This document shows positions 17,614-25,932 of a DNA stretch of 64,000 nt, piece by piece. The stretch is from Roseibium album. Its GTDB lineage: Bacteria; Pseudomonadota; Alphaproteobacteria; Rhizobiales; Stappiaceae. How positions within the stretch are numbered: the first letter of the stretch is position 1; each line of letters begins with the position of its first letter. Under the pieces are notes generated by a model. It saw nothing but the letters and a program-made list of their open reading frames with translations, did no database searches and was not told the origin of the DNA. The position numbers and the translations under genes are program-made. The stretch is from assembly GCA_001404055.1 (NCBI GenBank), contig CXTY01000036.1:62001-126000 (forward strand). Reading direction: 5' to 3'.

Positions 17614-18914
17614 AGACCTTCCTCCTTCGGTGAAAAGCGAATGAACAGTGTCGCGAATGTGACCAGGACGACGAAGACCACCACGGCGACCGCTGCCCCC
17701 GCCCCCAGGTTTGAAAGGGCAAAGCCCTGCTCGTAGACATCAACCGTGAGGGTTCTCGTGCCGGCATTGCCGCCCGTGAGCAGGAAGATGTCGTCGAACT
17801 TGTTGAAGGTCCAGATGAAGCGCAACAGGAACAGAACTGAAAGAATTCCCATCAACTGTGGCAGCGACAGATACCAGAACTGCTGCAGAGGCGTTGCTCC
17901 GTCCATTTCCGCAGCTTCGTACATGTCGGTGTTGATCGACTGCATGCGCGCAAGAATGAACAGGAACGACAGTGGAAAATAGCGCCAGGCTTCAAAGGCA
18001 ATCACGGTGGACAGCGCCAGCGGGAACTCCATGTTGATCCCGAAGACCGAAAATTCAATCGCCCGCTGGCCAAAGAAATTGATCGGATCGCTAACCACAC
18101 CCATTTTTGTCAGCAGCGCATTCACGGTACCGGAAAAAGGGTCAAACAGAACAACCCAGGTAAAGGCAACCGCGATCACCGGAGAGACATAGGGAAACAA
18201 GAACAGGCCGCGCAGGAACCCTCTGCCAACAAAGGCCGTGTTCAGGAGTTGCGCAGCAAACAGGCCAAGTACCAGCGCGCCGCCCGTGCCAAAGATCGTG
18301 TAGTAGAAAGTCACACGAAGAACGGACCAGAATTCGTCTGCGCTGAATATCCGGGAGAAATTCTCCAGCGTGAAATCGAAATTGGTAAGAATGTTGTTGG
18401 CGTCGCCCGATACCACGGGTTTGCTTTGGCGCTCGGGACGGTGAGCGGCAAGGAAGACCTCTGATACGGTCCCCTCCAGTTTCAGCCGTTCGCGCCACTT
18501 TGGTTCCACTGTCCCGATCGAACACGTCAGCGCCTTTCCATCCAGCGAACAAACGTCTGGCAGGGTGCTGACGTCAAAACCGTCCGGCACTTCGTCTTTC
18601 AGGACAACATTGCGGATTTCTTCATCCTGCGAAGAGTTGCGCAGCCGATATTCCAACGTCGCTGCGTCGCCCGGAGCCGCAGGTTTGCCGCGCACTCGTT
18701 CATTCACGAGGACAGAAGGTGGGCGCAAGTCAGCGAGCTGAACAGGCTTCACACTGATCCAGAAATTGGCAAGCAGCGGACCGGCCACGATCATCAAAAT
18801 GATCGCGAAAGTTGGCGCCAGCATCAGGTATGCCAGCCACATTTCGCGGCGTTGCATGGGCCCGATGCCTTTTGGCGGACTTGAAGAAACAGACTGTGTG
18901 TCTTGTGCGCTCAT
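17610..18914 (-). CDS. MalF/AglF-like sugar ABC transporter permease with DUF11-like periplasmic insertion
   Basis: 434 residues. After a first transmembrane helix (about 28-48) comes a long soluble stretch. Residues ~70-150 read as an immunoglobulin-like, DUF11-type domain: PGDAATLEYRLRNSS, VVLKDEVPDGFDV, then C122 and C131 bracketing DGKALT, and LKLEGTV. Helices resume near residue 195, with the coupling loop YEAAEMDGATPLQQFWYLSLPQL near the end. E. coli MalF has a periplasmic Ig-like P2 loop, but at another place and of unrelated sequence. The insertion could contact the binding protein. The gene follows the binding-protein gene after two strong hairpins. Confidence 0.88.
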   Translation of the reverse strand: MSAQDTQSVSSSPPKGIGPMQRREMWLAYLMLAPTFAIILMIVAGPLLANFWISVKPVQLADLRPPSVLVNERVRGKPAAPGDAATLEYRLRNSSQDEEIRNVVLKDEVPDGFDVSTLPDVCSLDGKALTCSIGTVEPKWRERLKLEGTVSEVFLAAHRPERQSKPVVSGDANNILTNFDFTLENFSRIFSADEFWSVLRVTFYYTIFGTGGALVLGLFAAQLLNTAFVGRGFLRGLFLFPYVSPVIAVAFTWVVLFDPFSGTVNALLTKMGVVSDPINFFGQRAIEFSVFGINMEFPLALSTVIAFEAWRYFPLSFLFILARMQSINTDMYEAAEMDGATPLQQFWYLSLPQLMGILSVLFLLRFIWTFNKFDDIFLLTGGNAGTRTLTVDVYEQGFALSNLGAGAAVAVVVFVVLVTFATLFIRFSPKEEGL

Positions 18915-18985
18915 GTTTCCAGCTCAGCTATGCCGTGTCCGAATTGTTTGGTTGATCTTCGGTATCGAGGCAGGCCCTGCCCGGT

Positions 18986-19060
18986 CCTCCCGCAGATCGG
19001 GAACGCGGGAGGCCGGGGAGTTATGAACCGGGCGGTGTGAATTGTAGGTGCCCGGTTCAT
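18986..19060 (-). promoter_or_regulatory. two intercistronic hairpins between binding-protein and permease genes
   Basis: A perfect 11-bp inverted repeat (ATGAACCGGGC at 19023-19033, GCCCGGTTCAT at 19050-19060) and a perfect 8-bp one (CCTCCCGC at 18986-18993, GCGGGAGG at 19005-19012) fill the 194-bp gap. No T tract follows, so they probably protect the upstream message or attenuate rather than fully terminate. This would allow far more binding protein than permease. Confidence 0.65.
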
Positions 19061-19108
19061 TCTTGGGACGATGGGGATGCTCCGGTCGCTTGGGACCGAA
19101 GCAAGCTG

Positions 19109-20458
19109 TTACTGAATTTTGGCCAGTTCTTCGTTCAGCTTTGCGACGGTTGCAGATGCATCGCGTTCATCGTCGATATACTCACGCACCAACCGGTTGA
19201 TGACCTGACTGTTGATGATCTTGGAAGCCACCGACAGCTGCCCTTCCTTGACGCCCCAACGGCTGGCCGTATCGAGACCGGAGACAATGGTCTTGATCGT
19301 CTCTGCATCATAAAGATCGGTCAAAGGCGCCTTGCGGTCGACACCAACCGGAAGCTTGGCCCAACCATCAACGAATGCGGTTGCATTGTCCTTGGTACCG
19401 CGACGGATCGGGAATTTTCCTTCCGGTGCGATAGAAAGAGTGGACATGTAACCATCGTCCATCGAGAACTCGACAAACTGCATGGCAGCTTCCGTGTCTG
19501 CATCATTGGTGATGCCAAAGTAGCGAACGTCACCCCAGGCTGCACCGCCCGGATTTGAAGGACCACTCAAGGTCGTAACGACACCCGTCCTCGACGCAAG
19601 CTCATTGGAAGTCGGATCATCGGTAAGTGTTGGCGGAGCACTGTCACGCAGACCGGCAAGCTCGTCCAGAATGAACGGTGACCAGATGATCATCGCTGCT
19701 TTGCCGGCAAAATAAAGCTCACGCGACTGTTTCCAGTAGAGGTCTCCTGGAGGAGAAGCCTTGGAAATTGCCTTGTAGAAGTCCAGCGCTTCGATGGTTT
19801 TCTTCTCGTCCAGAGCCTTGAAGCCGTTGTTGTCAACTGGCGTCACGCCATTGGCAAGCAGAACATGCTCCAGAACCTGGCTCATGAAGTTTTCGTCAAT
19901 TTTAGTCGCAGCGACAAAGGCGAACATTTCCGGTGGGTTATGCAGTTTTTCAACTGCAGCCAGAACCGCCTCGTAGCTATTGGGGGCAGCAAGACCTGCT
20001 TCTTCGAAGAGATCCTTGCGGTAGACGACCATCTGCGTCCAACCGTCGACCGGCACAGAGGCTACACCGCCTTCAACGGCTGCCATTGAAATCGCGCCTG
20101 GTGCAAACGTGTCTGTACCCAGGCTACCAATGACTTCAGTTGCAGCTTCGGTGTCCAGAATACCTGCTTCTGCCCAGGGCAACGCGTACTGCAGCGGATG
20201 ATAGATCACGTCCGGCAGATCTCCGGCGGCAAATGCCGCTGTTGTCCGCGTTCCAAGATCAGATTCAGAAACCGGAATGACATCGACATCGATACCGGTC
20301 TTTTCCTTGAAAGCGGCGGCCATTTCTTCCTGCTTGGCCAGACGCTCAGGTTGCTCTTCCGTTGTCCAGAACCGAAGTGTATCGGCCTGAACAGCTGTCA
20401 ATCCAAATGCAAGTACGCCTGCAATGGTCGACGCCAGGAAAGTACTCCTCCCAAACAT
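19109..20458 (-). CDS. extracellular solute-binding protein family 1 (sugar/glycoside ABC transporter)
   Basis: 449 residues with a signal peptide (MFGRSTFLASTIAGVLAFGLTAVQA). The mature start DTLRFWTTEEQPERLAKQEEMAAAFKEKTG and pieces such as TTAAFAAGDLPDVIYHPLQYALPWAEAG belong to solute-binding family 1 (MalE-like). It captures the ligand in the periplasm for the two permeases downstream. GGGAG precedes the ATG by 6 nt, and the start lies one base after the stop of the LacI-family gene, so regulator and binding protein are co-transcribed. The ligand is unknown; the operon glycosidase points to a glycosyl-glycerate or alpha-glucoside. Confidence 0.88.
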   Translation of the reverse strand: MFGRSTFLASTIAGVLAFGLTAVQADTLRFWTTEEQPERLAKQEEMAAAFKEKTGIDVDVIPVSESDLGTRTTAAFAAGDLPDVIYHPLQYALPWAEAGILDTEAATEVIGSLGTDTFAPGAISMAAVEGGVASVPVDGWTQMVVYRKDLFEEAGLAAPNSYEAVLAAVEKLHNPPEMFAFVAATKIDENFMSQVLEHVLLANGVTPVDNNGFKALDEKKTIEALDFYKAISKASPPGDLYWKQSRELYFAGKAAMIIWSPFILDELAGLRDSAPPTLTDDPTSNELASRTGVVTTLSGPSNPGGAAWGDVRYFGITNDADTEAAMQFVEFSMDDGYMSTLSIAPEGKFPIRRGTKDNATAFVDGWAKLPVGVDRKAPLTDLYDAETIKTIVSGLDTASRWGVKEGQLSVASKIINSQVINRLVREYIDDERDASATVAKLNEELAKIQ

Positions 20459-20459
20459 A

Positions 20460-21566
20460 TCATTCTCCCTTGTTGCCAGAATATGGCTGGTCGTTCAGCC
20501 GGTCCCGGAGCACTTTTGCAAGCGCTTCCGGTGTTTTGGACGGCGCGCCATCAGAGGCACGCCGGATCAGGTTCGCTTTTGCAAGCGCCTGTAAACTTGT
20601 TGGATCTTTCCCATCCAGAACGTCGATCAGCATGCGCGCGACATGGCCGCCGGCCTCCTGCGCGCTTTGCGAAAATGTGGTGAGCGGGGGATCCAGATAT
20701 TCCCCAACGGGCAAGCCGTCATAACCGACCACCGTCACATCAGTTCCGGCCTTCAAGCCCAGCTTCTTGCAGAGCTGGACTGCACCGATAGCCAATGCAT
20801 CCGTGGCACACAGAAGTGCGGTGGGTGGCAGGTCCCGAGACAAAAGAGCTTCTGCGCCTGAGTAGCCGCCCCTCTCGCTCAGGTCCTGCAGCGTTTCGAG
20901 ACTCGGATCGTGTTTCAAACCCAGGTCTTCCAGACCCTGTCGATAGCCATCTCTGCGCTGGATCGCGAAATTCAATTCCAGCGAGGCGCCGACGAAACCG
21001 ATCCGTTCATGCCCCAGGCTGTAGAGATGCCGCACGCCGTCGGCAAAGGTCTTCTCATTGTCAATATCGAACCAGGCATAGCCAGTGGGATCTCCGGTGC
21101 GCCCATGAGCGACAAACGGAAACTTCTGCTCTTGCAAATAGGCAATGCGAGCATCATCAACCTCAGTGCGCGTGACAATAAACCCGTCCACTTTGCGCCG
21201 CGCGATCAGCCGCTGAAGCGACTGGAGCATATGGTCGCGGGAATGGGTGGTGGCCACAAGAAGGTCGAGTCCAAGCGCGTCCAGTGCGCGGGCAATTCCG
21301 TCAATGAATTCGGCTAAAAATGGATCGGCACCATTTCCGTGCCCGACAGGAATCACGATCCCGAGCGTGTCCTGCCGCCCCCGTTTCAGGTTCCGGGCTG
21401 TGGCAGATGGCTGGTAGCCCAGGTCCTGAACGGCTTTGAGAATGCGCTTGCGTGTCCCGTCGGAAATGTCCGTGTAATTGTTGAGAACACGCGACACAGT
21501 TCCCTTGGCAACACCGACATGGCGCGCCACATCATCAATGGTTACGGAACCACGCACCCGTGACAT
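20460..21566 (-). CDS. LacI-family transcriptional regulator
   Basis: 368 residues. The N-terminal helix-turn-helix TIDDVARHVGVAKGTVSRVLNN plus hinge GYQPSATARNLKRG is classical LacI/GalR, followed by a periplasmic-binding-protein-like effector domain (LGIVIPVGHGNGADPFLAEFIDGI and later VTVVGYDGLPVGEYLDPPLTTFSQS). It heads the transport/glycosidase operon and very likely represses it until the imported glycoside or a breakdown product binds. Candidate operators with the central CG typical of LacI proteins lie in the 328-bp region upstream. GGGAGG precedes the ATG. Confidence 0.93.
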   Translation of the reverse strand: MSRVRGSVTIDDVARHVGVAKGTVSRVLNNYTDISDGTRKRILKAVQDLGYQPSATARNLKRGRQDTLGIVIPVGHGNGADPFLAEFIDGIARALDALGLDLLVATTHSRDHMLQSLQRLIARRKVDGFIVTRTEVDDARIAYLQEQKFPFVAHGRTGDPTGYAWFDIDNEKTFADGVRHLYSLGHERIGFVGASLELNFAIQRRDGYRQGLEDLGLKHDPSLETLQDLSERGGYSGAEALLSRDLPPTALLCATDALAIGAVQLCKKLGLKAGTDVTVVGYDGLPVGEYLDPPLTTFSQSAQEAGGHVARMLIDVLDGKDPTSLQALAKANLIRRASDGAPSKTPEALAKVLRDRLNDQPYSGNKGE

Positions 21567-21658
21567 TCATCCTCCCGTGAGCCTGACCGGCCCGCATACA
21601 ATTTCTGCTTTTCAGGCAATTCGTCCCAAAAGCTCTTTTTGTTGATTTAAGCGTTACA

Positions 21659-21768
21659 AAACCGATTTTGTAAGTCAACAAAATCGGTTTCGGAACAGAA
21701 AAATAGTTTTTCCGCATAGCGGGAAGATGCTGACACAACAACGAAACCTTCCAAAAACGGTTTCGGAA
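21659..21768. promoter_or_regulatory. candidate LacI-family operators upstream of the glycoside operon
   Basis: Two related sites occur in the 328-bp gap between the LacI gene and rbsD. At 21749-21768 is an imperfect palindrome centred on CG, halves TTCCAAAAAC and GGTTTCGGAA (8 of 10 paired). At 21659-21690 is a perfect 13-bp inverted repeat (AAACCGATTTTGT, then ACAAAATCGGTTT) with a 6-nt spacer. The string CGGTTTCGGAA occurs at both places (21685-21695 and 21758-21768). The rest of the gap holds no gene that I can support. Confidence 0.5.
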
Positions 21769-21894
21769 AAAGACGTCAAATCAATCTGAAAACTCTCGGT
21801 CCATCACCTGACCCCGGACAAATTACCGGTCAAGAAAGGGCGCTGAGCGATCAGGTACAAGGAAAGAGAAGAATTGCAAAACCCACCGGAGGTC

Positions 21895-22305
21895 TTAAAA
21901 CGGCACTCCGGAAATCAATATGAGGTTTGCATAAGGCGTAAATTCGCCGGTCCTGATAACAGCACGAGCCTTGATCGTTTGTTTCTTGAAGTCCTCATGC
22001 GAAACGCGAGACTGTTCGATCGGCTTGCCTACTTCGGCCGCCCAGTGAGCCAGTTTCACTTCAATCTGGGTGGAAAGTTCCGGCCCGGCCTCGCTGGCAA
22101 ATACAGCCTGCTCAATGATCATTTCCTGGGACAGTGCATCGAGCACGTCGAAAAACCCAGGCACGCCAGGAGACACCGCCAGATCTATGACCTCGACATC
22201 GGGAGGAATGGGTAACCCGGCATCTGCCAAGACGATCTCGTCCAGATGACCAAGCGATGCAACAAGCTTGCTCAAGTGCCTGTTGAGAAGCGGCCTGCGT
22301 TTCAT
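21895..22305 (-). CDS. rbsD: RbsD/FucU-family sugar mutarotase (D-ribose pyranase-like)
   Basis: 136 residues. It interconverts pyranose and furanose (or anomeric) forms of a monosaccharide. The N-terminus LSKLVASLGHLDEIVLADAGLPIP carries His20 and Asp28, the positions of the catalytic pair in B. subtilis RbsD; the C-terminal TPYANLILISGVPF contains the conserved Tyr and Asn. AAGGAG lies 9 nt before the ATG. It follows the CofD-like gene by 29 bp and is therefore in one operon with it. No ribose transporter or ribokinase is present, so its sugar may be the one released by the nearby glycosidase. Confidence 0.88.
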   Translation of the reverse strand: MKRRPLLNRHLSKLVASLGHLDEIVLADAGLPIPPDVEVIDLAVSPGVPGFFDVLDALSQEMIIEQAVFASEAGPELSTQIEVKLAHWAAEVGKPIEQSRVSHEDFKKQTIKARAVIRTGEFTPYANLILISGVPF

Positions 22306-22334
22306 TTAACTCAACTCCTTGGAGCTGCGGCAGA

Positions 22335-23516
22335 TCAGGTCAAGGAGACCAGCGCTTCGCACAACGGTTTGGGATCATAATATGGTCTGGATGTCGGGCT
22401 GACGAGGTCAAGTTTCAATATGGAGACGCCCAGCGCACTGATTTTTTCAATCACGTCCGCCGGAACATTTTCATCTGCAACGACAAAATTAAGCAACTGG
22501 CATGTCGGACATGAGCTTCCCGTGTCACGGCGTAGATACTTCAGCAAAGTTTGCACCTGATCGAACAAGTCCATGCCCGCGGTTTCAGGGTCCACGCCAA
22601 GGCTTGGCACATAGACCTTGGGCACTGTGCGCGAAGCAATCGACTGCCCAACGCCTTCCGGTAGAAGGTTTGCAATGAGGCTGCTGTAAAAACTGCCCGG
22701 CGCATAGCAAACAAGATCCGCGGATTGTACAAGCTTCCGGTTTCTTTTCGGGAAAGTGGCCACAGTCGGGTCGTTGCTCACAAGACTACTGCTTAAAAAC
22801 AGGTCCTTGATTGGAGAAACCAGTGGTGGCTGTTCCTTGGCTGTCAACAAGTGCTGGCCGATGACAAAATCACCGTTTTCAAGTTCAGCACCAAGATGCA
22901 AATTTTCATCTGCCACCGCGCGTACGGTCCCCTGCACGCCGACAAGTTTGGACACCAGAAATACGATTGGCTCAAGTTGCTGGTTCTGGTTGAGGTAACC
23001 ACCGGCAAGAATGAGGTTACCGATACTGGCACCGCGAAGTTCGAAACTCTTCGGACGCGCGGCATGAAACATGCCGAGCTGGTTCTGGATCAACATGCGC
23101 ATGGGCTGCTCGATGGCAGCAACCAGGGGATGAGATCCTGCAATCATTGCCTCGAGTTGCGCTGAAAGATCTGCTGTCCGCCCATCCTTCGCGAAACGAT
23201 TTGTAAACAACCGAAACACATCGGGATGCCCGAGGACAGTTTCATCTGCGAGCGCCATCATGCGGCTTCGAAGATCTCCAATTGCAGGCATGTTGAAAGC
23301 CAGGCGAAGGCCTTGCGAGCTCCCACCGGAATCGAAAGGTGTTACCAAATGAGAGGAGTTATGCGTGTATCGCTTGAGGTACTGAGCAACCCCGTTAAGC
23401 GCTGTGCCGCCACTGAAAAACAGAAGCCTTGGGCCGAATTTCGGATTAGACAGAAAACGCTCAATCCGAAACGGATCAGGCATGCGCACAGAGCGTGTAA
23501 TGGTGACTTCAGACAA
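22335..23516 (-). CDS. CofD/YvcK-superfamily protein (GAK-system CofD-like)
   Basis: 393 residues. The N-terminal FSGGTALNGVAQYLKRYTHNSSHLVTPFDSGGSSQGLR and AIGDLRSRMMALAD correspond to the nucleotide/substrate-binding start of YvcK and CofD (2-phospho-L-lactate transferase) proteins. The SADLVCYAPGSFYSSLIANLL segment is the equally conserved glycine/serine loop. Closest in style are proteins annotated as CofD-like of a 'GAK system'. No F420 gene is seen here. The chosen start is TTG with CAGGG upstream; an ATG at 23483 would lose 11 residues and lacks a ribosome site. Position between glycerate 2-kinase and rbsD suggests carbohydrate-phosphate metabolism or its regulation. True function unknown. 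Confidence 0.7.
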   Translation of the reverse strand: MSEVTITRSVRMPDPFRIERFLSNPKFGPRLLFFSGGTALNGVAQYLKRYTHNSSHLVTPFDSGGSSQGLRLAFNMPAIGDLRSRMMALADETVLGHPDVFRLFTNRFAKDGRTADLSAQLEAMIAGSHPLVAAIEQPMRMLIQNQLGMFHAARPKSFELRGASIGNLILAGGYLNQNQQLEPIVFLVSKLVGVQGTVRAVADENLHLGAELENGDFVIGQHLLTAKEQPPLVSPIKDLFLSSSLVSNDPTVATFPKRNRKLVQSADLVCYAPGSFYSSLIANLLPEGVGQSIASRTVPKVYVPSLGVDPETAGMDLFDQVQTLLKYLRRDTGSSCPTCQLLNFVVADENVPADVIEKISALGVSILKLDLVSPTSRPYYDPKPLCEALVSLT

Positions 23517-23641
23517 TCGAATACCCTGACAGGAAGACCAGCGGAGCGTCTTTACGGTTCAGACTTTTAACCGAGCTTTGAAGCCAAAGACAGTCCACGA
23601 ACACCACAGGCTTTCAACAGAGGTCTGGCCAACGCCGATTG

Positions 23642-24898
23642 TTACTGGATCAGGATCGCCCGAAAATCATTCACATTCGTAAGCGTCGGCCCAGTGACGA
23701 CCTGATCGCCGATCCTGTCAAAGAAACCATGCGCATCGTTTTCCGCCAGCGCCTTTTCTGGAGAATGACCAGCTGCCCTTGCCTTGGAAAGCGTATTCGG
23801 TCCGATAACAGCTCCAGCCACTTCCGCTGCGCCATCAACCCCATCCGTGTCGCATGCGATTGCGTGAACGCCTTCAGCTCCATCAAGCGCCAGGGCCAGT
23901 GCGAGCGCATATTCCGCATTCGGTCCGCCAATGCCACTGCCTCTTCGCGTGACGGTCAGCTCTCCGCCGGACATCAGGACAAGTGGCTTGTCGGCACTTG
24001 TTCGCTCGGCCTTTCGCTTCAGTGCGAGCGCAGCCTGCGCTTCGGCAACCTCACGTGCCTCGCCTTCCAGTGCATCGCCAAGGATCTCAACCTCACAGCC
24101 GTTTTCCGTGGCAAGCTGGCGCGCAGCTTCCAGCGACTGGGAAGGCGCTGCAAAGATCTTGTTGGTCACCTTTGACAGTTCGGGAGCATCAGGACGCAAC
24201 ACGCCTGAAGGTTTAGCCAAAACATCTTTGACGGAGGCAGGGACGTCAATCTTCCATCGCTCAAGAATGGCCTTGGCATCGTTTGCCGCGCTCAGATCAC
24301 CAACAGTCGGCCCGGACCCAATTTCCGCAGGATCATCACCGGGCACATCTGACAAAAGAAGGGCAAGCATCTTCGCCGGATAGGCAACGGCCGCCAACTG
24401 CCCACCCTTCACATTGCTCAAGTGTTTGCGCACAACATTCATCTGGCCGATCGGCGCACCCGAGCTCAGAAGCTTCTGATTGACGCCCTGTTTCTCCGCG
24501 AGCGTGATGTTTCCGGCCGGTGCGATCAGCAATGATGAAGCTCCGCCTGAAATCAACGCCAGGACCTGATCGTTTTCTCCAAGGCCTTGGAGATATTCGA
24601 GCAGTCGGCGTGTCGCGTCACGGCCAGCTTCATCGGGAACCGGATGTGCCGCCTCGATGATCTCGATGCCCTCACAGGGTCGTGCATATCCGTAGCGTGT
24701 GATGACCAGGCCCTCGCATGGGCCCCAGGCGAATTCAACTGCTTCTGCCATCCGGGCTGAAGCTTTACCTGCGCCGATAACGACAACACGGCCTTCCGGT
24801 TTTTCAGGCAAATGGGCAGCAAGGCTCTTCATGGGGTCTGCGACCTCAACCGCTCGTTGAAACAACTGCCTCAAAAACACCTGTGCCTGCTGGCTCAT
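23642..24898 (-). CDS. glycerate 2-kinase (GckA/TtuD, MOFRL family)
   Basis: 418 residues from the ATG at 24898, which has AAGGTG upstream; a longer frame adds nine residues without a ribosome site. The N-terminal domain shows VVVIGAGKASARMAEAVE, HPVPDEAG, the LISGGASSLLIAP phosphate loop and RKHLSNVKGGQLA with the active-site Lys. The C-terminal MOFRL domain follows (VLMSGGELTVTRRGSGIGGPNAEYALALA and ACDTDGVDGAAEVAG). It phosphorylates D-glycerate to 2-phosphoglycerate. Upstream of, and co-directional with, the CofD-like and rbsD genes, it would dispose of glycerate released by a glycosylglycerate hydrolase. Hydroxypyruvate-pathway use is an alternative. Confidence 0.88.
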   Translation of the reverse strand: MSQQAQVFLRQLFQRAVEVADPMKSLAAHLPEKPEGRVVVIGAGKASARMAEAVEFAWGPCEGLVITRYGYARPCEGIEIIEAAHPVPDEAGRDATRRLLEYLQGLGENDQVLALISGGASSLLIAPAGNITLAEKQGVNQKLLSSGAPIGQMNVVRKHLSNVKGGQLAAVAYPAKMLALLLSDVPGDDPAEIGSGPTVGDLSAANDAKAILERWKIDVPASVKDVLAKPSGVLRPDAPELSKVTNKIFAAPSQSLEAARQLATENGCEVEILGDALEGEAREVAEAQAALALKRKAERTSADKPLVLMSGGELTVTRRGSGIGGPNAEYALALALALDGAEGVHAIACDTDGVDGAAEVAGAVIGPNTLSKARAAGHSPEKALAENDAHGFFDRIGDQVVTGPTLTNVNDFRAILIQ

Positions 24899-25098
24899 CG
24901 GGAGTTCACCTTTCAGTAGGACCAAGAATTGAGCCCTTTGAGCTTATCTTCCGAGTTCATTTCAAGCCACTTTCATGCAGATTCGGTTCTCAAAGCTCAA
25001 AAACAGACCAAAATCGCCCTTCACAGCAATGTTAGAATTTTGTTTTTGCGTTGACCGACCCTCTCTACCACCTTCTAAGCAGGCAACAGGAGAACTCC

Positions 25099-25488
25099 AT
25101 GACAGCTTTGGCGACATCCGCATTCGACGACGCGATACGCAATCCGGACAATTCCAATCATCTGATGGTGATCAAGGACGTTCCGCGCCGCATTCGCATT
25201 TATGCTGGTGATACATTGCTTGCCGATAGCACGAATGCGGTACGGGTCATGGAAGTCGGCAAGTCCGTCTATGATCCGGTTGTTTATGTGCCTGACGCTG
25301 ATCTGAAGGCTTCGTTCGACACCGTCGAGAAATCCACATTTTGTCCGATCAAGGGTGATGCCAGTTACGTGGCAATCAGCGGCGAAGAAATCGGCTGGGC
25401 CTACAAAACACCTATCGAGATGGCGAAACGACTTTCAAAGCACTACGCGTTCTGGCCGGCTAAGACACGCCTTGTCGAAGGCGACTGA
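25099..25488 (+). CDS. DUF427 domain protein
   Basis: 129 residues from the ATG at 25099, preceded by CAGGAGA; the frame extends 16 codons further to a TTG without support. The sequence VPRRIRIYAGDTLLADSTNAVRVMEVG, then VYVPDADL, STFCPIKGDASYVAIS and the closing AFWPAKTRLVEGD are standard DUF427 motifs, a small beta-rich cytoplasmic fold of unknown function. It is monocistronic, divergent from the glycerate kinase gene. No function should be inferred from the neighbours. Confidence 0.9.
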   Translation: MTALATSAFDDAIRNPDNSNHLMVIKDVPRRIRIYAGDTLLADSTNAVRVMEVGKSVYDPVVYVPDADLKASFDTVEKSTFCPIKGDASYVAISGEEIGWAYKTPIEMAKRLSKHYAFWPAKTRLVEGD

Positions 25489-25509
25489 TTTCACGACGAA
25501 CATCTGAGT

Positions 25510-25932
25510 TCACGATACAACTTGGTTGAGACACTCGATAATCCTTGTCCAACCGCCTTCGTGATTGGAACGGCTTTCCTCTGACGGGAATTTGACATGG
25601 GTCAGCGTCAGCTCAGTGTCTCCCTCCACATCCCAGAACTCAAGTGTAACAAGACTGTCAGGCTCTGAAAACGGGCCTTCCCACGTAAAGACGAGACGGC
25701 TGTAGCGATTGATTTCCCGATAAATGCCCCGGTGAGGCATCTGCTGCTCACCCGCTTGCATGACGATCTCGAAAGCGCCGCCGACCACAGGATCCGTGGT
25801 CGCCATCGGAACTGACATATCTGGCCCGGGCAACATGAACTTCGCCAGCGTGTCTGGATCAAGCCAGGCCTCGAAAACACGTGAAACCGGCGCTGAAAAC
25901 CGGCGTGACACAACTACACTCATTTCACTCAT
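25510..25932 (-). CDS. SRPBCC (AHSA1/Aha1-like) domain protein
   Basis: 140 residues. The motif VVVSRRFSAPVSRVFEAWLDPDTLAKFM at the start, GGAFEIVMQAGEQQMPHRGIYREINRYSRLVFTWE in the middle and EGGWTRIIECLNQVV at the end are typical of the START-like SRPBCC family that accompanies ArsR regulators. The ATG at 25932 lies 7 nt after AAGGAG and overlaps the end of the ArsR gene, so the two are translationally coupled. These proteins bind small hydrophobic ligands; substrate unknown. Confidence 0.88.
   Translation of the reverse strand: MSEMSVVVSRRFSAPVSRVFEAWLDPDTLAKFMLPGPDMSVPMATTDPVVGGAFEIVMQAGEQQMPHRGIYREINRYSRLVFTWEGPFSEPDSLVTLEFWDVEGDTELTLTHVKFPSEESRSNHEGGWTRIIECLNQVVS

Noticed and set aside
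21659..21690. 13-bp inverted repeat considered as a rho-independent terminator of rbsD
   Set aside because: It is upstream of the rbsD gene direction, not after it, and no T tract follows on the relevant strand.
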